A stretch of DNA of 26,517 bases, from positions 1 through 26,517 of the forward strand of contig CAYMFU010000213.1 in assembly GCA_964389805.1 (NCBI GenBank). Reading direction: 5' to 3'. The translations under genes were made by a program, and so were the position numbers. This document shows positions 16,239 through 23,579 of this stretch, piece after piece. This DNA comes from JAGTVG01 sp964389805. Its GTDB lineage: Bacteria; Bacteroidota; Bacteroidia; Cytophagales; Cyclobacteriaceae. Under the pieces are notes generated by a model, which saw nothing but the letters and a program-made list of their open reading frames with translations, was not told where the DNA came from and made no database searches. Within the stretch, counting starts at the first letter, position 1; each line of letters begins with the position of its first letter.

Positions 16239-16258
16239 ATATTCCTCAACAGGAATAT
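16239..16258 (+). promoter_or_regulatory. Perfect 8-bp inverted repeat upstream of the AMMECR1-domain gene
   Basis: ATATTCCT at 16239-16246 and AGGAATAT at 16251-16258 pair perfectly around the 4-base loop CAAC, 14 bases before the ATG at 16273. The right arm contains AGGA, so a hairpin could mask a ribosome binding site, although the spacing to the ATG is long. An operator is the alternative. Confidence 0.35.
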
Positions 16259-16272
16259 ATCAATTATAGCAA

Positions 16273-16881
16273 ATGCATATGTTCGCTTCATTATTCGGCA
16301 AATCAGAGCAAAAAAATGACTTTGAGCTTACCCGGGAAGATAAAATACAGCTTTTAGCCATAGCCCGTAAAGCGCTTGAAATGTATGTCAACGAAAATTC
16401 ACTCCCGGATAATAAGGAAACCAAAATAAATCTTTCTAATCTTAAACCAACGGGCGCCTTCGTTACATTGTATAAAAAAGGCGAGTTAAGGGGTTGTATA
16501 GGGCATATTGAATCCGATAAACCTCTCTATCAAACCATACAATCATTAACCATATCCTCTGCAAGTAAAGATTACCGTTTTAAATCCGTTAAAGAGGACG
16601 AACTGACGGAAATTGAAATTGAAATATCGGTATTGACCCCTATGAAGAAGATCTCCTCTATTAACCAGATAGAGGTCGGGCGACACGGGATTTATATAAA
16701 AAAAGGGTATCAAACCGGGACCTTCCTTCCGCAAGTTGCCAGTGAGACCGGTTGGAGCGTGGAAGAATTCCTGGGCAGATGTGCACGAGATAAAGCGCAT
16801 ATCGGTTGGGAAGGCTGGAAAGATGCTGATCTATTCACATACGAAGCCCTGAAATTCTCAGAATCGGACTTTAAAGGCTGA
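16273..16881 (+). CDS. amrA: AmmeMemoRadiSam system protein A (AMMECR1 domain)
   Basis: The 202-residue protein is an AMMECR1-domain protein. The family's hallmark LRGCIGHIE is at 72-80, followed by ISSASKDYRF (about 94-103), EIEISVLTPM (115-124) and GTFLPQVASETGW (149-161). The domain is widespread in all kingdoms and its biochemical role is unproven. In bacteria and archaea it typically forms a trio with a MEMO-family dioxygenase-like protein (AmrB) and a radical SAM enzyme (AmrS), but neither partner is within the window. There is no signal peptide. A second in-frame ATG at 16279 is an alternative start. The gene converges on the Gfo/Idh/MocA gene with a 29-bp gap. Confidence 0.88.
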   Translation: MHMFASLFGKSEQKNDFELTREDKIQLLAIARKALEMYVNENSLPDNKETKINLSNLKPTGAFVTLYKKGELRGCIGHIESDKPLYQTIQSLTISSASKDYRFKSVKEDELTEIEIEISVLTPMKKISSINQIEVGRHGIYIKKGYQTGTFLPQVASETGWSVEEFLGRCARDKAHIGWEGWKDADLFTYEALKFSESDFKG

Positions 16882-16910
16882 TGCTACAGGATGTTTTAAC
16901 TCAATGAAGT

Positions 16911-18251
16911 TTATACTGTATAAGGTTTCCGGTATTTCCGTTTATATAGTTTATTCCCTGCCTTATCGTCTACTTTCCCCTTTACAGGATCCCAGGAGAC
17001 AGGTTTCTTCATTCGAATAGCAATGTCACCCATGTGGCTTATCGTATCAGAAATGATGGCCTCATCCAGGGGGCATATTTCTTTGGTTTTACCATGAATA
17101 ACATCAAGAAATGACTGGCCCATTGTGTTATTCCCTCTGGAATATTCATTTAATTTCTTGTGTATCTCAGGGATATCGGATTCTACTGACTCCCTGCTCA
17201 GGGAGATCCATCCTTTCGTTCCGTAAAAGGTGGTGCCGTTATATGCTTCCTCACTACGATGTGCTACCATATCTTCAAAGAGATCTGTGCTTACAAAATG
17301 CATTTTCAAGCCATTTTCATATTCATATTCAACATCCCAGGAATAGATGTTGTTATACATCCCACCTTCAGACCAGAATGAGCCATTCCCTTTACAGGAA
17401 TATCTCCCCGAAACCTGGTCCTTCAAGGCCCAAACCATAATGTCGATCGGGTGCGCTCCCCAACCAGCAAGAAATCCAATACTATAGTCATATTGAAACC
17501 AGGAACTGTTATTCGTTACCCTATCGGGGCAATAAGAATTCAGGGGAGCCGGGCCAGTCCATTTGTCGAAATCAAAGGTGTCAGGAACAGGAACTGACTG
17601 ACATTCCGGGGAAGAAACAGGATTTTTCCCGGGACACCATATATCAACACGTTCTATTTCGCCAATCCTACCTTCCCGGACCATTTCAACACCCGCTTTC
17701 ATGTGTTCGAATGTGCGTTGCTGGGTAGCATAATGGAAGCGGACATTATTTTTCGCAATGGTTTTTTCCAATTTCTGATAATGCGGATAGCTCAATCCAA
17801 GGGGTTTTGCCAGCATAATGTGTTTACCGGCTTTTGCCGCTTTAATGGCTGCTGCCACATGCCAGTGATCCGGCGTGGTAATGTGTACTGCATCGATATC
17901 GTTTCGTTCAAGGATCTCCTCAAAATTAAGATATGATTTGCATTCCGGTGCTTTTACCCCTTTAGAGGCATAATATTCATTTACTTTATTGGTCCAATTG
18001 TCCCGCCTGTCCTGATGGACATCGCACATAGCTACCGAGTATGAATCTTCTAATGGAAGGATATAATTGTTGAGTTCATTACTGCCCCTGGAACCAAGGC
18101 CAATCGATGCCATTAATACCCTGTCATTAGCGCCTTTCCATCTTATATTGGATGGCAATATATCGGGAAGAAACATTGCCCCTGCAATGGATTGTGCACT
18201 TGTTTTAACAAACTTTCTTCTGTTGATTGTGTTTTTCTCAAGTTGTTTCAT
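16911..18251 (-). CDS. Tat-exported Gfo/Idh/MocA-family oxidoreductase
   Basis: The 446-residue protein opens with a twin-arginine signal, NRRKFVKTSAQSIAGAMFLP at about 10-29, so it should be folded with its NAD(P) in the cytoplasm and then exported. The Rossmann motif is GLGSRG at 51-56; ITTPDHWH at 124-131 and AKPLGLS at 148-154 follow. LAGWGAHPIDIMVWAL in the C-terminal domain supplies a histidine near the active site. Family members oxidise or reduce sugars and cyclitols, and GH109-type relatives hydrolyse glycosides through a 3-keto intermediate using tightly bound NAD. It is the last gene of the five-gene sugar-oxidation operon, 28 bp after the ThuA-DUF6807 gene, which suggests it works on keto-sugars produced by the GMC oxidoreductase. 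The exact substrate is unknown. Confidence 0.9.
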   Translation of the reverse strand: MKQLEKNTINRRKFVKTSAQSIAGAMFLPDILPSNIRWKGANDRVLMASIGLGSRGSNELNNYILPLEDSYSVAMCDVHQDRRDNWTNKVNEYYASKGVKAPECKSYLNFEEILERNDIDAVHITTPDHWHVAAAIKAAKAGKHIMLAKPLGLSYPHYQKLEKTIAKNNVRFHYATQQRTFEHMKAGVEMVREGRIGEIERVDIWCPGKNPVSSPECQSVPVPDTFDFDKWTGPAPLNSYCPDRVTNNSSWFQYDYSIGFLAGWGAHPIDIMVWALKDQVSGRYSCKGNGSFWSEGGMYNNIYSWDVEYEYENGLKMHFVSTDLFEDMVAHRSEEAYNGTTFYGTKGWISLSRESVESDIPEIHKKLNEYSRGNNTMGQSFLDVIHGKTKEICPLDEAIISDTISHMGDIAIRMKKPVSWDPVKGKVDDKAGNKLYKRKYRKPYTV

Positions 18252-18279
18252 GGGAATTATATGTTTTTATATCATCATT

Positions 18280-19989
18280 TCAGTTGTAGATGTAGTGGTG
18301 GAATTTTTCAGTTAAAATTTCATCAGAAGCATCTGATAAAATCCATACTCTGTATTTCAATATCAAAGAGTCTCCCTTTTTCATCGAATATTTGCCATCA
18401 TAAATAGCTGCCGGGCTATAGAAGAAAAATGGATGGTTCATATCTGTCAAATAGTACCACCGTGTAGTTTCTAAAGTATAATCCGGATGCTGGAACATGG
18501 CCATACCTGCTTTTTCCCCGGTAAGGGAATTGAATCCCATATAAAACCAGTCATTCACCGGAAAATCAGGATATTCCACGGGTGGGATAGTTTGTGTTTC
18601 AGTAAAATCCTGATTGAATCGAATCGATAATCCGCCATATCCACCCCAGGATTTGCCATCCGGTTCCCCCAGGATTGGTGTGCGATCCAGGATCACATCA
18701 CCAAAATCAGCTATAAAATGCTGTTCGTAATCTATGTAATAGGATTTTGAATTGTCTGGTTTAGATATATAGATCTTTCGTATTTCCTTCAACACAGGAT
18801 CCTCATTCTGAGGGCGATATAGAATATCCAGCTCTAAATGAGCAGAATAATCCGGATTTTTCCGAATATTTATCGATTGAATTTCAGTACTCCCTTCAGA
18901 TTTGTATCCCGTTTCCTCCGATATGAAATCATCCAAATATTCCCAGTAATTAAGTCCATTAATAAATTTCCATGAGAACCAGAGTCCGTAATGCCAAACG
19001 TGATCACTTGGACTTTCACTCGTGAGTCTGGTATGATCCACATAGATGGGATGAAAATAAGGCTTCCCAAAGCGGTTCCTGAAATTATACTGCCAGACCA
19101 AAATTTCGCCATCGTGAAGTTGGAGAGAGGTATCCGACTCCATCCATTTGAAATTTTGACCTGTTGAATGGGATGGAATTTTTAAATCCTGGGGAATACT
19201 TAAAGTCACGTCACCAGTTGCCGCCCATTCAGTTGCCCTGAGTAATAGGGACTTTAATCCAGTATTAAATAATGCCCGTTCATCATGCCCTAGAATGGTA
19301 TAAAATGTCCGCCCTTTTCCTATCTCCCTGACGAATACGGCATCTTCCATGATATCATGACCATCCTCTGCAGACTTTCCTTCCAATCCAGCTAAAACCT
19401 TTGCTCCTGGATTTATGTCAGTATGTTCCCAGATCTCATCAAGAATATAAAACTCATTTAATCCTTTCGTAACCGGATGTGTCTGGTCCAATTTTATTAT
19501 TTTTCCATTTGTAGGTTCTCCATGTGAGGTTTCTGAACCCCACCGTCCAATACCAATTTTATGATATGTTTCTGAATTATAGTAGGAAGAGGCCCCAGAA
19601 TGAAGAAATACCATACCCCCTCCATTTTCCACGTAGTCTGAAAAGGCCCTCTCCTGAACCGGATCCCAGGGGATATCATTGTCAGGCCAGTTGTTCCAGT
19701 TGCTGATTAGCACATCATATTTTTTAATTTCTTCATATGTTAAGGACTCAGGATTCTGGTTTACATCGATTTCAAATCCCGGAAGATCCTTATACATTTT
19801 TAAAAGAGCAGCCGTGGTTTTATCCCATTCATGGTTATTTTGTCCGGATAAGATCAGGGCCTTTCTGGTCTGGTTTTCATTACTGCCGATATCAGAACAT
19901 CCTGATAAGAGTAAAAACTGAGTTGATAAAATAGCTGTTGTAATGAAAAATAATTGGAAAAACAGCTTTTTAATCATTCTCATGGTCAT
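18280..19989 (-). CDS. Lipoprotein fusion: ThuA-like domain + DUF6807 (PmoA-like) domain
   Basis: The 569-residue protein has a lipoprotein signal ending in the lipobox LLSGC (Cys31). Residues about 43-258 form a ThuA-like, glutamine-amidotransferase-fold domain: ALILSGQNNHEWDKTT (44-59), ENGGGMVFLHSGASSYY (121-137), and a histidine-rich GSETSHGEPTNG. Residues about 290-565 form the DUF6807/PmoA family domain: KPYFHPIYV (309-317), SPSDHVWHYGLWFSW (326-340), and a WGGYGGLSIRF element. ThuA in rhizobia takes part in 3-keto-trehalose metabolism; DUF6807 has no settled activity. Three nearby Met codons are possible starts (19989, 19983, 19977). The frame extends to 20043, but that would overlap the cytochrome gene and place extra residues before the signal. 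It lies 7 bp after the nonaheme cytochrome gene. Confidence 0.87.
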   Translation of the reverse strand: MTMRMIKKLFFQLFFITTAILSTQFLLLSGCSDIGSNENQTRKALILSGQNNHEWDKTTAALLKMYKDLPGFEIDVNQNPESLTYEEIKKYDVLISNWNNWPDNDIPWDPVQERAFSDYVENGGGMVFLHSGASSYYNSETYHKIGIGRWGSETSHGEPTNGKIIKLDQTHPVTKGLNEFYILDEIWEHTDINPGAKVLAGLEGKSAEDGHDIMEDAVFVREIGKGRTFYTILGHDERALFNTGLKSLLLRATEWAATGDVTLSIPQDLKIPSHSTGQNFKWMESDTSLQLHDGEILVWQYNFRNRFGKPYFHPIYVDHTRLTSESPSDHVWHYGLWFSWKFINGLNYWEYLDDFISEETGYKSEGSTEIQSINIRKNPDYSAHLELDILYRPQNEDPVLKEIRKIYISKPDNSKSYYIDYEQHFIADFGDVILDRTPILGEPDGKSWGGYGGLSIRFNQDFTETQTIPPVEYPDFPVNDWFYMGFNSLTGEKAGMAMFQHPDYTLETTRWYYLTDMNHPFFFYSPAAIYDGKYSMKKGDSLILKYRVWILSDASDEILTEKFHHYIYN

Positions 19990-19996
19990 AATCAGA

Positions 19997-21064
19997 TTAT
20001 TTTTTTGATAGTATATCATCATGACAGTCATTACAGGAAACAAAATGAATATTATTAGGACTGGAAGCTGAATAATAAGAGGTATTCATTGCTTTAACAT
20101 CGAGGTTACAATTGCTAATTGCCGGATGACATTTATCACAGGAATTTCTTTGAAAATTAGAGTGCTTTTCATGACAAGCCGCACAGGAAATGCCCTCATG
20201 AACACCAACAGGTGTATGATCATCATGAGACCCTGCCTGATGCCAGACTGAGGGCGCATGACATTGGACGCAGAGCCTGTATACCAGGTCATCCGGAGTC
20301 TTAACTGTATCCTTGTAATTCAGGATCACAGGTGTAGGCAGCTGATCCAAAGAAAAATGTACCTGTTCGTGCCGGCTATAAAATCCCACAGTCTTGTTTT
20401 CCCTGATCCGGGCATAGAATATACTATCCGGACTGCTGTGGTCAGGAGCTAATGAGGGTTGACCTTCAGAATGAACCTTATGACAGGCCATGCAGGGAAT
20501 TGTAGCCTGGTCGGCTATTGCATCATCTGTAAGAGACCATGGCCCTTTAACAGATAGTGGAGTTACCAGGTCGTTAATGGTACCTTCGTAGAACATCCCA
20601 TGGCATCTCAGGCAATCAAAGTTGAGTTGTTCGGTCGAATTATGGGTTTCATTAAGAAAAATATCTGAATAGGAGGCAGAATGCCCACTGCTGTTCCACA
20701 TAAAATATTCAGTCTGGTGACAATTCCTGCACCTTTCCATAGTCTCAAGTCTCTGGGCTTCGCTCAATCCAATATTTTCATGCAGCATGTCCTTCTTATA
20801 ATGTGAAAAAATCATATTGGACTTTTCTGAGAGGCTATGCCATCCATTACTCAATGCAGTACCGTGACAGTTATCACATTTTATATCTCTATGGGCGGAA
20901 GTAGCCCATGTAGTATAGGAAGGGCTTATCTCATGACAGCTATTGCAGGTCTTTTCCGGGTCGGAGGCATTCCATTTCATATAACCACCATACATAGTGA
21001 TCATTATGAGAAATCCAGCGGCCACTAGTGTCAGAGCTATTCTATATCCTTTAGCACTTTTCAT
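19997..21064 (-). CDS. Membrane-anchored nonaheme cytochrome c
   Basis: The 355-residue protein has one N-terminal transmembrane helix (about 8-28) and nine CxxCH haem-binding motifs, with first cysteines at 40, 63, 112, 151, 191, 265, 294, 309 and 344. The first part resembles NapC/NrfH-type quinol-linked cytochromes: the helix is followed by ASDPEKTCNSCHEI and then KCDNCHG, so it may exchange electrons with the quinone pool. Many extra histidines supply distal ligands. Its ATG overlaps the stop of the GMC flavoprotein gene (ATGA at 21061-21064), so the two are translationally coupled. In membrane-bound gluconate and glucose dehydrogenases the third subunit is a tri-haem cytochrome c; this much larger cytochrome probably takes that place. 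It needs the periplasmic haem-attachment machinery, which is not in this window. Confidence 0.93.
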   Translation of the reverse strand: MKSAKGYRIALTLVAAGFLIMITMYGGYMKWNASDPEKTCNSCHEISPSYTTWATSAHRDIKCDNCHGTALSNGWHSLSEKSNMIFSHYKKDMLHENIGLSEAQRLETMERCRNCHQTEYFMWNSSGHSASYSDIFLNETHNSTEQLNFDCLRCHGMFYEGTINDLVTPLSVKGPWSLTDDAIADQATIPCMACHKVHSEGQPSLAPDHSSPDSIFYARIRENKTVGFYSRHEQVHFSLDQLPTPVILNYKDTVKTPDDLVYRLCVQCHAPSVWHQAGSHDDHTPVGVHEGISCAACHEKHSNFQRNSCDKCHPAISNCNLDVKAMNTSYYSASSPNNIHFVSCNDCHDDILSKK

Positions 21065-22728
21065 TTTGCCCCTCCTTTTGAAAATGTTCCTCCTGTCCAG
21101 CTCGAAGCGATATATCCCCCTACATGATAGCCTAAAGCCAGAATTGTCAATGCCGGATTAAACCCGCCATTAGTCACGTGCAAACTTCCATCGGCAACAA
21201 ATAGATTATCGATATCATGGATCCGGCCATACTTATCCGTTACAGAGGTTTTCGGATCATTACCCATCCGGGCTGTACCGGACTGATGCTGATCACCGCT
21301 TAATCCTCTTCCGCCCACACCTTGCCAGGTCTCAACCGTACCTGCTTCTTTTAGTATTTCTTCTGCCCTGTCCGACATGAACTGGCACCCCGTTCGATCA
21401 TATGCGTGCCTTTGTCCGGATAGGCGGGCAACCGGGATCCCCCAGTGGTCCTTTACTTCCTGATCTATAGTTACCCGGGCTTCAAAATTTGGAATTTCCT
21501 GAAATGGTCCGCGTATGTGCACCATTCTTTTGTAATTTGTACGCTGAAATTCTTTATGCTCTATCCCCCAACGTTTCGATCCGGAAGGACGCTGCCTCGT
21601 GAACGCATATGGAGGAGTAAAAAAACTATTACACAGAACTCCCCCTCCTATAATCTCATCATTATCATGGTTAAAATCACTGATCGCCCAACAGGCCCCG
21701 GGGCCCACATCGTCATATATATCCTCGGCAAATAAACCGGAGGCACCGGTGTAGGCATGCCCCTGAAGGTTTCGACCAATCCAGTCATTGTTGTTCCCGG
21801 CGCCGTTTGGAAACAATTTTGATTTTGAGTTTAACAGCAATCGAGCTGTTTCGATGGCAGCGGCTGCAATAACCACGATATCTGCCGTCTGAATCTGGCC
21901 ATTATCATCTTCATCAAAATATTTGACACCTGTCGCATATCCCTCATCATTGACCATCACTTCAGCCACCTGACAATTGGTCCTTAATTCGCAGTTGCCA
22001 GTGTTGATGGCAGTAGGGATAACTGTATTGTGCGTCCCGCATTTAGCATTTACCGGGCACGCAAATCCCACACAAGTACGCATACGGTAGCATGCCGGGC
22101 GACCACTATACGGAACGGAATTTCGAAGCATGGGAATAGAAAAAGGATGCAGCCCCATTCTTTTTGCTGTTGCATGCAGCATTTCACCCTCCCTGTTATA
22201 CTGGAATGCCGGCATAGGATAAGGTTTTTTCCGAGGCCCCTGGAAAGGATTGCCGGTATGATCTCCTGAAACTCCGATTTCCCATTCTGCTTTTTCATAA
22301 CTGGGCTCAAGTTCTTCATAGGTAATGGGCCAGTCATCCAGTGTAGATCCTTCCACATGACCATAGCTTGATTTCATTTTAAAATCTTTCTCCATAAACC
22401 TCCAGGCCATAGCTCCATAGCTTACAGTTCCGGATCCAACACATGCAGCGTTGTTACTAAATGTATATTCAAAAGGCAACACAATCCGTGAATTCCCATC
22501 TTGGCCCACAAATACTCTCCTGTGCCTTTTATTATCGGGCCCAAACGGATTTTCAAATGGATGTGTCCTTTGCGACATGAGTTCGTCGTCATTAAAAGCA
22601 TCATATGTAGCCCAATCTCCTCTTTCAAAAAGAACTACATTTAAACCTGCTACAGCCAGTTCTTTTGCTACCACACCACCGCCGGCGCCTGCACCCACCA
22701 CTATTGCATTTACATGTTTATTTTTCAT
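21061..22728 (-). CDS. GMC-family FAD oxidoreductase (gluconate/glucose dehydrogenase flavoprotein-type)
   Basis: The 555-residue protein has the FAD-binding motif GAGAGGG at 12-18 near the N-terminus, with no signal peptide of its own. ACVGSGTVSYGAMAWRF (about 95-111) is the conserved GMC signature region. Cys213, Cys219, Cys224 and Cys230 form a cysteine stretch like the one that holds a 3Fe-4S cluster in FAD-dependent glucose dehydrogenases. DQHQSGTARMG (479-489) and TNGGFNPALTILALG (519-533) carry the active-site His/Asn region. These enzymes oxidise sugar hydroxyls; some bacterial ones oxidise the C3 hydroxyl of glycosides. Export probably occurs as a complex with the Tat-signal-bearing subunit 3, whose gene overlaps it by four bases (ATGA, 22725-22728). 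The 3' end overlaps the nonaheme cytochrome gene in the same way. Confidence 0.93.
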   Translation of the reverse strand: MKNKHVNAIVVGAGAGGGVVAKELAVAGLNVVLFERGDWATYDAFNDDELMSQRTHPFENPFGPDNKRHRRVFVGQDGNSRIVLPFEYTFSNNAACVGSGTVSYGAMAWRFMEKDFKMKSSYGHVEGSTLDDWPITYEELEPSYEKAEWEIGVSGDHTGNPFQGPRKKPYPMPAFQYNREGEMLHATAKRMGLHPFSIPMLRNSVPYSGRPACYRMRTCVGFACPVNAKCGTHNTVIPTAINTGNCELRTNCQVAEVMVNDEGYATGVKYFDEDDNGQIQTADIVVIAAAAIETARLLLNSKSKLFPNGAGNNNDWIGRNLQGHAYTGASGLFAEDIYDDVGPGACWAISDFNHDNDEIIGGGVLCNSFFTPPYAFTRQRPSGSKRWGIEHKEFQRTNYKRMVHIRGPFQEIPNFEARVTIDQEVKDHWGIPVARLSGQRHAYDRTGCQFMSDRAEEILKEAGTVETWQGVGGRGLSGDQHQSGTARMGNDPKTSVTDKYGRIHDIDNLFVADGSLHVTNGGFNPALTILALGYHVGGYIASSWTGGTFSKGGAK

Positions 22729-23303
22729 GATGCTTTCTTTTTTGATTGAACACCTTCTCGCTTTGCACCATATCTGTTTTGACCGATGATATGTGGATAA
22801 TCTATCTTCATCATCTTATAACTTACATAATCGCAATTCCCACCATGTCTTGGAGATCCATAAAAACCCTGCCTGGTATGATCGAGCATCAGATTAAAAA
22901 AAAAATTTTGATCAACATCCGGCCAGTATTTCACCGGAAGTGCTCCCTTTTCCATCTTTTCCAGAATTTCTGTCTGATCATTCCAGCCTACTTCAAGGAA
23001 TGACTTGCCCATTTCGCTCCGGGTTGATAGCTCAAAATTCTTAAGTCCTTTGCGATAGGTCTCCTGGTGTCGAATATAATAACCGGTTAATTGCTTGTCG
23101 AAAAAGTTTACCACCTTAGCATCGGTTGCTCCAGCATCCTGATCAGCTGGGATAAACTGCTCTGTTATGGCTTCAATCAACTTTGCCTCATCCTCTGTAA
23201 GAAATCTCCATAAAGAGATTTTACTAGTGCAGGCGGGGATTAAGGTAATACTTCCACATGCAAAACAGAGCTGACGAATAAATTCCCTGCGTTTTACTTC
23301 CAT
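22725..23303 (-). CDS. Gluconate 2-dehydrogenase subunit 3 family protein (Tat signal)
   Basis: The 192-residue protein begins MEVKRREFIRQLCFACGS, a twin-arginine-type signal, with a possible lipobox LIPAC (Cys25). The mature part, with FLTEDEAKLIEAITEQFIPADQDAGATDAKVVNFFD and a C-terminal FFNLMLDHTRQGFYGSPRHGGN, matches the gluconate_2-dh3 family (PF13618), the small subunit of membrane-bound FAD sugar dehydrogenases. This subunit acts as a chaperone and carries the flavoprotein through Tat by piggyback. It is the first gene of the operon and its stop overlaps the flavoprotein ATG by four bases. The upstream 276-bp divergent region contains a cluster of palindromes that may regulate it. Confidence 0.9.
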   Translation of the reverse strand: MEVKRREFIRQLCFACGSITLIPACTSKISLWRFLTEDEAKLIEAITEQFIPADQDAGATDAKVVNFFDKQLTGYYIRHQETYRKGLKNFELSTRSEMGKSFLEVGWNDQTEILEKMEKGALPVKYWPDVDQNFFFNLMLDHTRQGFYGSPRHGGNCDYVSYKMMKIDYPHIIGQNRYGAKREGVQSKKKAS

Positions 23304-23420
23304 TTTTGTTTTATGAATGAATTTTAGAAATCACTAATATCTGTTCCTAATACTGTTAAAAAAATGACCCCACCCAATCCACCATTATACTAAAAATCCA
23401 CAGAAATGAATTATTGAATA

Positions 23421-23442
23421 TGATATCATATGATATATATCA
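23421..23442. repeat. Cluster of three overlapping perfect palindromes
   Basis: TGATATCA at 23421-23428, ATATCATATGATAT at 23423-23436 and TGATATATATCA at 23431-23442 are each perfect palindromes and interlock. Two TGATAT half-sites are ten bases apart, about one helical turn, as expected for a dimeric or tetrameric regulator. AT-rich DNA yields palindromes by chance, so the operator call is inference. Confidence 0.4.
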
Positions 23443-23516
23443 TTTTCTCCAATAAATTTATAAAAATACTAGCGTTATTCCTTCAAGTTTTTTTAGATTT
23501 AGAAAACATTGCATGC

Positions 23517-23548
23517 TTGAATTAATTTCAAGGTGGATTATACATTTA
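23517..23548 (+). promoter_or_regulatory. Candidate promoter for the PKD-type lipoprotein gene
   Basis: TTG at 23517-23519 and TACATTTA at 23541-23548 are separated by 21 bp. The second box differs from the Bacteroidota -7 consensus TAnnTTTG only at its last base. The leader to the ATG at 23580 would be about 25 nt. With one mismatch in an AT-rich setting the support is modest. Confidence 0.3.
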
Positions 23549-23579
23549 TAATAAATTGCTAAAATATAAATAGTTATAT

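Larger units (their letters stand above)
23304..23579. other. Divergent intergenic region upstream of the sugar-oxidation operon
   Basis: This 276-bp, very AT-rich gap lies between the divergent subunit-3 gene and the PKD-lipoprotein gene. It holds a group of overlapping palindromes (23421-23442) and a candidate plus-strand promoter (23517-23548). No exact TAnnTTTG box was found for the minus-strand operon. No credible coding frame was seen. Confidence 0.5.

Noticed and set aside
15574..16881. A complete Pycsar or CBASS defence system around the PycTM gene
   Set aside because: No nucleotide cyclase, CD-NTase or HD domain gene is present; the neighbours are a sialidase and an AMMECR1-domain protein.
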